Positions 58,601 through 64,000 of a stretch of DNA of 64,000 nucleotides are shown piece after piece; within the stretch, counting starts at the first letter, position 1; each line of letters starts with the position of its first letter. The stretch is from Wuchereria bancrofti (lineage: Eukaryota > Nematoda > Chromadorea > Rhabditida > Onchocercidae): NCBI GenBank assembly GCA_005281725.1, contig SSBO01000001.1, positions 10,184,251-10,248,250 on the forward strand. Direction: 5' to 3'. The position numbers were made by a program, and so were the translations under genes. The notes beneath the pieces were generated by a model. The model had not been told where the DNA came from, did not search any database, and saw nothing but the letters and a program-made list of their open reading frames with translations.

Positions 58601-60549
58601 AATATATTAATCGAATTTTAAATAATACCTTTATCAAATTTAAAATAATATATTAATCAAACTTTAAGTAATATCTTTACCAAATTTAAAATAATATATT
58701 AATCGAATTTTAAATAATATCTTTACCAAATTTAAAATAATATCTTAGTCAAATTTTAAATAATACCTTTATCAAATTTAAAATATTATCTTCCCTACCT
58801 AAATTTACGTACGTAATATTCACATATTTATTTACATTTATTCTATTTATTACATTTAAAATAAGATTTAAACCCGAAAAAATTTTTCAACATTTAACCA
58901 TATAATTTTGTTTTTTTTTCTACAAAAAAAAAACATTTAATTTTTTTTTTATTTATAGCCACGAACTATTTATACACATTCAACTGATCCACTTGGTGGT
59001 TTTCCATGCTATATGTATAGTAGTACCACACGTTATCTCAATCAACCTTACGTACGTGACGCATTACATATACCAAATCATATTCCGCCATATCAACTTT
59101 GCAAGTATGTCATAAACAATCAATTTTTCCATATACTTTAATTAATTAAAAATTAAAAATATTTTTTCGTTTTTTTTTTTTTTTTTTGAAAGAAAATGAA
59201 AAAGAAAAAATTTAATAGTTATTATTTCTCAATCAAACTTTTAATAAATTGTAAAATTTTCACTTTTTTTTTTTTCAGCTTAAATATTAGTTATAATATT
59301 TTACACAATGATACAACATTACTCTTTCAACAATTATTTAATAGTAATTATCCATTAAATGTTTTACTCTACAATGGTGACTTAGATACTGCATGCAATT
59401 TTTTGCAAGCTGAATGGTTTATAGAAAATTTTGCAAACTCTAATGCTATGGTAAGTTTTAACTTTGAAAACCAAAAAAAAAAAAAAAATGTAATTATTTA
59501 ATTGAAGAAAAAAAATGTAATTATTAAAATAATAGTTTGAGGAATGGAAATTAATAATGTTAAAGTTATTATTTTGATTGTTATATAAAAATAATTATTT
59601 ATTAATAAATATATTTGCAATTATTATTAATAAATGTTTTTAACAATGTAAAATTTTATCAATTAAAAGAATTGATAAAATTGAAATTTTTAAATTTATT
59701 TAAATGATGAAAAAAAAAATTTTGATAATAATTAGACAATAATAGTTTGAGAAATGGAAAATTAATAAATGAATGAATTGATAACAAAAATAATTGATTC
59801 ATTTTTAAATTTAATCAAAGAAATGCATTTGTTATGAAATATTTTAGAATATGAATGAAAAAAATTCTTGGCTTTATCAATTAAAAATGCAATCAGCGCC
59901 ACAAATTGGNTAGACAATAATAGTTTGAGAAATGGAAAATTAATAAATGAATGAATTGATAACAAAAATAATTGATTCATTTTTAAATTTAATCAAAGAA
60001 ATGCATTTGTTATGAAATATTTTAGAATATGAATGAAAAAAATTCTTGGCTTTATCAATTAAAAATGCAATCAGCGCCACAAATTGGTGGTTATATCAAA
60101 CGTTTTGAGAAAAATAAACTAACAATTGATTTAGCTACTGTTAAGGTTACTTTTCTTATTGATTAATTGATAAATGTTTAAATTAATTCTTTATAATAAA
60201 ATCGAAGAAACAATAGTTGTAAAGCTATGATAACTAAGAAAAAAAAAACAATTTTGCATAAAAATAGCATAAAATGTTAGCTAATTTTATATTTAATATT
60301 TATTTACAATAAGTTCATCTCTCTCTCTCTTTTTTTTTCACTTTAAAAATTTTCATTTAATTTTAAACATTTCAAATTTATTTATTATAGGGTGCAGGCC
60401 ATATGGTTCCAGTATATCGTGCTGGTCCAATTTTACAATTATTAACAAATTTTATACGTCGCAATGATTATAATGATGCATTAGCATTTACTTCAGATCG
60501 TAAATCATTATTACCAGAATTTATGGTATGTTTAATTATTCATATTTAA
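34664..60549 (+). CDS. Giant secreted protein with four tandem serine carboxypeptidase (S10) domains
   Basis: Peptidase family S10, cathepsin A/carboxypeptidase Y type, repeated four times in one reading frame. Forty-five exons give 2056 codons up to 60525, where a good donor (ATG|GTATGT) occurs. Reading through would stop at 60549; splicing could instead reach a heptad-repeat exon at 60819. A signal peptide is visible ([14 protein letters not shown] near residue 5), so entry into the secretory or lysosomal route is inferred. Continuity between domains is supported by in-phase splices: 1 to 2 (40935/41430, phase 1), 2 to 3 (47335/47978, phase 0), 3 to 4 (53802/54447, phase 1). Only domain 4 has a complete triad. 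Most exon phases are shared between domains, indicating tandem duplication. I recall C. elegans K10C2.1 as a comparably long multi-S10 protein, which this may match. Two exons are partly duplicated by assembly joins at N positions. Confidence 0.9.
36721..37381. repeat. 43-bp minisatellite in carboxypeptidase intron 4
   Basis: About 15 copies of a 43-base unit containing GGTAGTTTGAACAATTCCTC, degenerate at the left end and nearly perfect at the right. Each complete unit holds the 19-base hairpin AACAATTCCTCAAATTGTT (7-bp stem, 5-base loop). Confidence 0.95.
38041..38155. repeat. Direct duplication of about 55 bp in carboxypeptidase intron 6
   Basis: Two imperfect copies of a segment containing GAGCGCATTTGTCGCA / TAAGCGCATTTGTCGCA and TTTTGAA...ATTCGTTTA. 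Confidence 0.8.
42589..42907. repeat. Identical 159-bp copies flanking an N (probable assembly artefact)
   Basis: Bases 42589-42747 recur without change at 42749-42907, separated only by N at 42748. The repeat includes the acceptor and first 38 coding bases of one domain 2 exon. This is the signature of two overlapping contig ends joined by a placeholder rather than merged. Confidence 0.9.
43421..43965. repeat. 145-146-bp tandem repeat, about 3.7 copies
   Basis: Units starting TTACCARCTTATYA at 43421, 43566, 43712 and 43858 inside the intron between domain 2 exons ending 43274 and starting 44012. Rich in TTATCA/TGATAA motifs. Confidence 0.95.
49161..49580. repeat. Imperfect long tandem repeat, three copies
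   Basis: Segments beginning TTTTAATTTTACAATTATGC at about 49161, 49339 and 49497, each with CATAATTTATTTCATTAA, within the intron 48783-49635 of the carboxypeptidase gene. Confidence 0.8.
50413..50740. repeat. Dispersed direct repeat in carboxypeptidase intron
   Basis: Two diverged copies of a roughly 70-base segment ending AATCATTTTGAAATTA and CCTCATTTTTG (about 50413-50480 and 50665-50735) in the intron between 49958 and 50790. Confidence 0.65.
53376..53634. repeat. 35-bp minisatellite, about 7.5 copies
   Basis: Unit containing TATGCGCAATTTGTTTTCAC followed by TTATTAAATTTGAAA, with starts every 35 bases from 53411. It lies just before the last exon of domain 3. Confidence 0.95.
54069..54406. 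repeat. Direct duplication of about 168 bp
   Basis: Two copies (about 54069-54235 and 54236-54406) beginning ATTATCAGTTATAATTCATT and containing CTTTATCTCTAAATTAAAAG, in the intron joining domains 3 and 4. Confidence 0.9.
55491..55903. repeat. About 35-bp minisatellite with TAGCTACTAATTAGCTAGTA core
   Basis: Roughly twelve degenerate units of GTGCATTTTAAATTTTAGCT plus ACTAATTAGCTAGTA in the intron after the domain 4 nucleophile exon. The core is nearly palindromic. Confidence 0.9.
57178..57545. repeat. Duplication of about 187 bp including an exon end
   Basis: The sequence CTTCAATGTTTGTCTTTTTT, which spans the last coding bases of the exon ending 57185 and its donor, recurs near 57365 with the following ~170 bases of intron. 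Confidence 0.85.
58316..58790. repeat. About 46-bp minisatellite, roughly 10 copies
   Basis: Units of the form AATATATTAATCAAACTTTA plus AGTAATATCTTTATCAAATTTAAA, variably diverged, in the intron before the exon starting 58959. Confidence 0.9.
59733..60087. repeat. Identical 177-bp copies flanking an N (probable assembly artefact)
   Basis: Bases 59733-59909 are repeated exactly at 59911-60087 across the N at 59910. The repeat carries the acceptor and first half of the exon at 60026-60145. Same pattern as the join at 42748. Confidence 0.9.
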
Positions 60550-60818
60550 TTTTTGATTATTATATCTTTTAATACTTTTTTTTTTGAAAAGTTCAAATTA
60601 TTATTATATTTGAGATAAACATCCAATATTGTTATACTTTCATTTCTGGCTAAAATCAAAATTACTGAATAATAAATATTCTAGGAAATATAATGCTATA
60701 GGCAAATGTTTAACTGAAATTAAACAATTATTAGCGAAGGTTAACATAAATTAATGAAACAAACTAAAATGCAAAATAAATTGAATGAAATGATTGAATA
60801 ACAGTTAACATTCATCAG

Positions 60819-61439
60819 ATTCATTTATTAGAACAAGTAAGACATAAAGTCAGTGATATTAGGATAAAAGTTGGTGATAACAGGATGGAAGTTGGTGATA
60901 CTAGGATGAAATTCAGTGATATTAGGATGAAAGTTGGTGATATCAGGGCGAAAGTCAGTGATATTAGGGTGAAAGTTGGTGATATCAGGGCGAAAGTCAG
61001 TGATATTAGGGTGAAAGTTGGTGATATCAGGGCGAAAGTCAGTGATATTAGGGTGAAAGTTGGTGATATCAGGGCGAAAGTCAGTGATATTAGGGTGAAA
61101 GTTGGTGATATCAGGGCGAAAGTCAGTGATATTAGGGCGAAAGTTGGTGATATTAGGATGAAAGTTGGTGATATTAGGATGAAAGTTGGTGATATTAGGA
61201 TGAAAGTTGGTGATATTAGGATTAAATTTGGTGATACCAGGACGAAAGTCAATGATATTAGGGTGAAAGTTGGTGATATTAGGATTAAATTTGGTGATAT
61301 CAGGACGGAAGTCAGTGATATTAGGATGAAAGTTGGTGACATTAGGATTAAATTTGGTGATATCAGGACGAAAGTCAGTGCTATTAGGATGAAATTTGGT
61401 GATATCAGAGTGATATCATTTGTATATTATATTTGCTAA
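60819..61439 (+). CDS. Candidate terminal exon: 27 heptad repeats, possible coiled-coil tail of the carboxypeptidase protein
   Basis: Following a TTCATCAG acceptor, an open frame runs IHLLEQVRH, then 27 seven-residue units (60846-61412) such as KVGDIRA KVSDIRV, then ISFVYYIC and a stop. Valine/phenylalanine and isoleucine recur at heptad positions a and d, with D, R and K elsewhere, the pattern of a charged coiled coil. The upstream exon ends in phase 0 at 60525 with donor GTATGT, and this frame is phase 0, so the two could be spliced to give about 2262 residues. Against it, the DNA is a 21-bp minisatellite that is open on the other strand as well, and no such tail is known to me in S10 proteins. 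Confidence 0.4.
   Translation: MHLLEQVRHKVSDIRIKVGDNRMEVGDTRMKFSDIRMKVGDIRAKVSDIRVKVGDIRAKVSDIRVKVGDIRAKVSDIRVKVGDIRAKVSDIRVKVGDIRAKVSDIRAKVGDIRMKVGDIRMKVGDIRMKVGDIRIKFGDTRTKVNDIRVKVGDIRIKFGDIRTEVSDIRMKVGDIRIKFGDIRTKVSAIRMKFGDIRVISFVYYIC
60846..61412. repeat. 21-bp minisatellite, 27 units (42-bp higher-order unit in the centre)
   Basis: Each unit resembles GTTGGTGATATTAGGATGAAA. In the middle, GATATCAGGGCGAAAGTCAGT and GATATTAGGGTGAAAGTTGG alternate five times. The period is a multiple of three, so both strands keep open frames. Confidence 0.97.
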
Positions 61440-61710
61440 TAGAAAAATACTTACGAAACAGACTTATGAGTTTCATTTAGATTACTTTTCCGAAAATTTT
61501 GTTTTTAGTGCAATGGAACTTTTTATTTCACTTATTTAACACTTCTGAATCATACATCAATTATATTTCAACAATACTTGAGTAAGAGAGCTATATTAAT
61601 GCAAAATACAGAAGTTAAAGTTAAAATGTGAAAGTATAATTTTAAATTATGGAATCTATAATTTTCTTTTTTTAATTTTACGTTAAGTGAAATTATCAAA
61701 GCAGTTATTC

Positions 61711-61742
<32 letters not shown>

Positions 61743-63271
61743 GATAAAAATGTATAGAATAAAGAAGTTTATTAAAATATTTTCAGGAAAAATGAAATGA
61801 TTTCCAATTTTAGTGCTATTTATCATGATACTCGAGAAAAGCACTATTAAATTGATTATTTCTAAATAGCTATTGTTATAATTGCTATCAATGGAATTAT
61901 CTAATTCTTTTATCATTCAATAAATTTTTTAGCAAATCAAAATTTCACTTTAATTATTTTGGAATATGAAATTTGAACTTTTTCATTTAATGCTTTATTT
62001 TTTTAATCATCTCATATTACTCATATTGTAGGATTTTAATGTTACTATTTCTTGTTTCGGCTGTATTTTATAGCATATTTCTTAATAGATAAAATAGGAT
62101 GCAATGCTATATTTTTTAGGCTTAATTATTATTTTCATTTCATTAAATGTAATTAATTTCATTACTCAATAAATTGTCCTATAAAAGAAAAACACAATAA
62201 TCATAATGAAATTTTGAAACAATATTTAAAATACGAAAAGCATATTTTAGGTGAAAAGAAGACTACTTGAACATAGTGCAAAGAAAATTAAATGAAAAAA
62301 TAAAAAACATTGACATTACGAAAAAATTAATATAATGTTGCAAAGAAAGTAATTAAAATTTTCCTAAATTATAGTAACAATTTTTAATCGTAAAAAAGTG
62401 GAAAGGTCAGAAAGTATTTGTAATGAGATAATGAATTCATACTATCTTCATTGAAATTTTTCAAGCAAAAATTCTATTTATGTGGATGGATGCATAAATG
62501 GATAAAATAATTTGTTTAGGAAATAATCTCACTAATTACGCAATTTTCTATCTCTTTTTTTAAAAGATTTTTAAAGAAAATTTTTCCTATTCTAATGACT
62601 GTAGTAAAGATCTGAAATATACCTATAGGAATGATATTATATTCATTAAATAAAAATTACATATGATTAGTTAAACTTTAATCTAACGACTTATATGGCA
62701 TCTAAAAACTTATTACTAAATTTAGCACTTCTGCTGATTGATTCCGAGAAATGAATTAAAATCTAGCATGATATGTGATGATATAAATTTAAGTATAAAA
62801 TCTTCTCTGTCATGGATAGACCAATTGCTTTTATGTATATTTTCACAACACATATTTAAATTTTTACTTTTGCCTGAAAAAAAAAAATTACAGAATGTTT
62901 AAATTAAAAAGAACTTTATATTCAGATGAGCAAGCATAGCCCTGGAATGTTTTACATGAGTTTTTCAAAGTGGTTCCATTTCATCATAATTAAAACTACA
63001 TGAACAACTTTCATGCAAATAAAATAACTCCATAACACAAGAATAAAACATCACTTAAAAAAATGGCAATAAAATAAGCGAAATTTTGCCTCTTCTAATG
63101 TTAAGAGAAAACAACATGACTATTTATAACAGTAAAGAAAACAAAAATCATAACATTAATAGAAAAAAAAAGAAAAACTGTAAACAAAAAAACTAGTTGA
63201 AAGGCAGGACAATGAACATTTTGAAATATTTCCGATTTTCGGACTAAATAAGACTTTTGAAATCACTTGAA
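61440..63271. other. Convergent intergenic spacer
   Basis: About 1.8 kb between the end of the carboxypeptidase locus and the stop codon of a minus-strand gene. It contains an (AAT)n run at 61711-61743. No exon or RNA gene recognised. Confidence 0.55.
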
Positions 63272-63729
63272 TTAAGTAATTTTGGATCGGCAAGTAAATT
63301 CTTTCCAAACAGTAATTCCTGGTGAAGCTGATGCCAAAAAACCCAAACTTTCACCTAAAAAGTATAATAATTAGTACTATTCATGATTGTTGAAAGTAAA
63401 TGAAGTAAGTAAGCAAAGATCAACTTGGATTTCAGTTTAAAACTTGCAATAAAATTTTAGATTACGAAAAGCTAATAAACTAGGAAATTTTTGCTTATTA
63501 AATTTGCTCTATCAGCTAATTCTTTTCAAGAGGAAAAGGTTGAATGTTGCTTTTTGTTATACTATATAAAAAAAGAAACCATTCAGAAATGGAACGTTGG
63601 ATATAACTCGTTCATCCGGTGTAAGCTCCTTTTTCAAAACGGTTTTAAACGGATACCATTGATCAGGACGATGAGCAATTGTCCAGGGAACCAAACGCAT
63701 ACCTCTAAAGGAAGATATTTGACGCGTAC
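63272..63729 (-). CDS. 3' end of an unidentified minus-strand gene (last two exons)
   Basis: Two exons on the complement, 63580-63729 and 63272-63354, join in phase 1 and end in TAA (63274-63272). The first is bounded by TTTTTCAG and a GTTTCT donor, the second by a TTTTTAG acceptor. They encode about 76 residues including RGMRLVPWTIAHRPDQWYPF, KKELTPDERVISNVPFLNGE and SLGFLASASPGITVWKEF. Codon use and composition are clearly coding (GC-richer than the flanks, one open frame only). I do not recognise the family. The 5' part lies beyond the right edge or in an unrecognised upstream exon. Confidence 0.7.
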
Positions 63730-64000
63730 CTGAAAAATTTCTTTCCTATCAAATTAAAACAATGTTTTCTAAATTTTATCAAAACAATTTTTACTTGCGA
63801 TTTAAAAAAAAATAATAATAATAATTACGTTATTATAGATGAAGAAAATACGGGAATCTTTAGATTCATCGATCTTTTTTCTTTTTTTTTTAAGCATTGA
63901 TATGCCAGAAGTAGAAATTAAAAGCAACTGAGCTATTCATTTAGCTGTTAAAGGACAAATAAAAATTAATCCTAGGCAGAATAACATATTAGTTTCACTT
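63730..64000. other. Right-edge sequence, nothing supported
   Basis: AT-rich sequence upstream of the acceptor of the minus-strand gene, presumably its intron. No exon could be supported. Confidence 0.5.

Larger units (their letters stand above)
54447..60525 (+). other. S10 domain 4 (complete Ser-Asp-His triad)
   Basis: Exons 54447-54561, 54722-54884, 55118-55213, 55325-55468, 56379-56447, 56731-56780, 57003-57185, 57995-58175, 58959-59104, 59279-59450, 60026-60145, 60391-60525, residues about 1532-2056. It starts [19 protein letters not shown]. Intact motifs are [24 protein letters not shown] (Ser 55412-55414), [13 protein letters not shown] (Asp 59385-59387) and [12 protein letters not shown] (His 60400-60402). 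It is therefore the likely active carboxypeptidase. The exon homologous to the domain 1 fifth exon is split by an extra intron after LSGLND, and the FLQ/AEWF region lacks the intron present in domains 2 and 3. One exon is partly duplicated at the N join (59848-59909 versus the complete 60026-60145). Confidence 0.9.

Noticed and set aside
60821..61342. 173-residue minus-strand frame with ISPTF-type repeats
   Set aside because: Shadow of the 21-bp minisatellite; no splice partner or start context found. The plus-strand frame has a phase-matched splice partner and is preferred.

Overview
This window looks like nuclear DNA of a nematode. It is very AT-rich, with dense short exons, introns running from gt to a TTTCAG/TTTTAG-type acceptor, and two genes whose start codon lies 1-9 bases after a strong acceptor, as expected for spliced-leader trans-splicing. 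I favour a spirurid (filarial-type) worm, but that is inference. No bacterial operon, CRISPR array, phage or intact transposon is visible. Three N characters occur. Two of them (42748, 59910) sit between identical flanking copies and mark unmerged contig ends.

Layout. (1) 2-5196 (+): the 3' two thirds of the RNA polymerase III second-largest subunit (RPC2/POLR3B), 17 exons, with the 5' end outside the window. (2) 7302-16572 (-): a complete 12-exon CD36/SCARB-family membrane protein with a LIMP-2-like lysosomal sorting tail. Its 4.4-kb sixth intron holds an intron-containing tRNA-Arg(CCT) gene and a (GAAT)n array of about 268 bp. (3) 17242-20756 (+): a small two-PDZ protein in 5 exons, divergent from the CD36 gene, with tRNA-Arg(ACG) nested in its third intron. 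(4) 21904-28126 (+): SCYL1-like pseudokinase, 15 exons, 796 residues. (5) 30687-32002 (+): a small four-helix membrane protein of unknown function. (6) 34664-60549 or to 61439 (+): a very large gene of at least 45 exons encoding four serine carboxypeptidase (S10) domains in tandem in one reading frame, about 2056 residues, possibly extended by a C-terminal tail of 27 heptad repeats. (7) 63272-63729 (-): the last two exons of an unidentified gene entering from the right edge.

The most interesting object is gene 6. Only its fourth domain keeps the whole Ser-Asp-His triad and the NGGPGCSS oxyanion motif. Domain 1 has lost Ser, domain 2 has lost Asp and domain 3 has lost all three. Most of the sizeable introns of this gene carry their own private minisatellite. 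The genes show no obvious shared pathway. The housekeeping genes (Pol III, SCYL1, two tRNAs) are simply neighbours, and the CD36-like and carboxypeptidase proteins are both plausibly secretory or lysosomal.

Exon boundaries were derived by hand from homology, splice consensus and reading-frame continuity. All exon phases in the listed models close correctly, but single boundaries may be off by a few bases.
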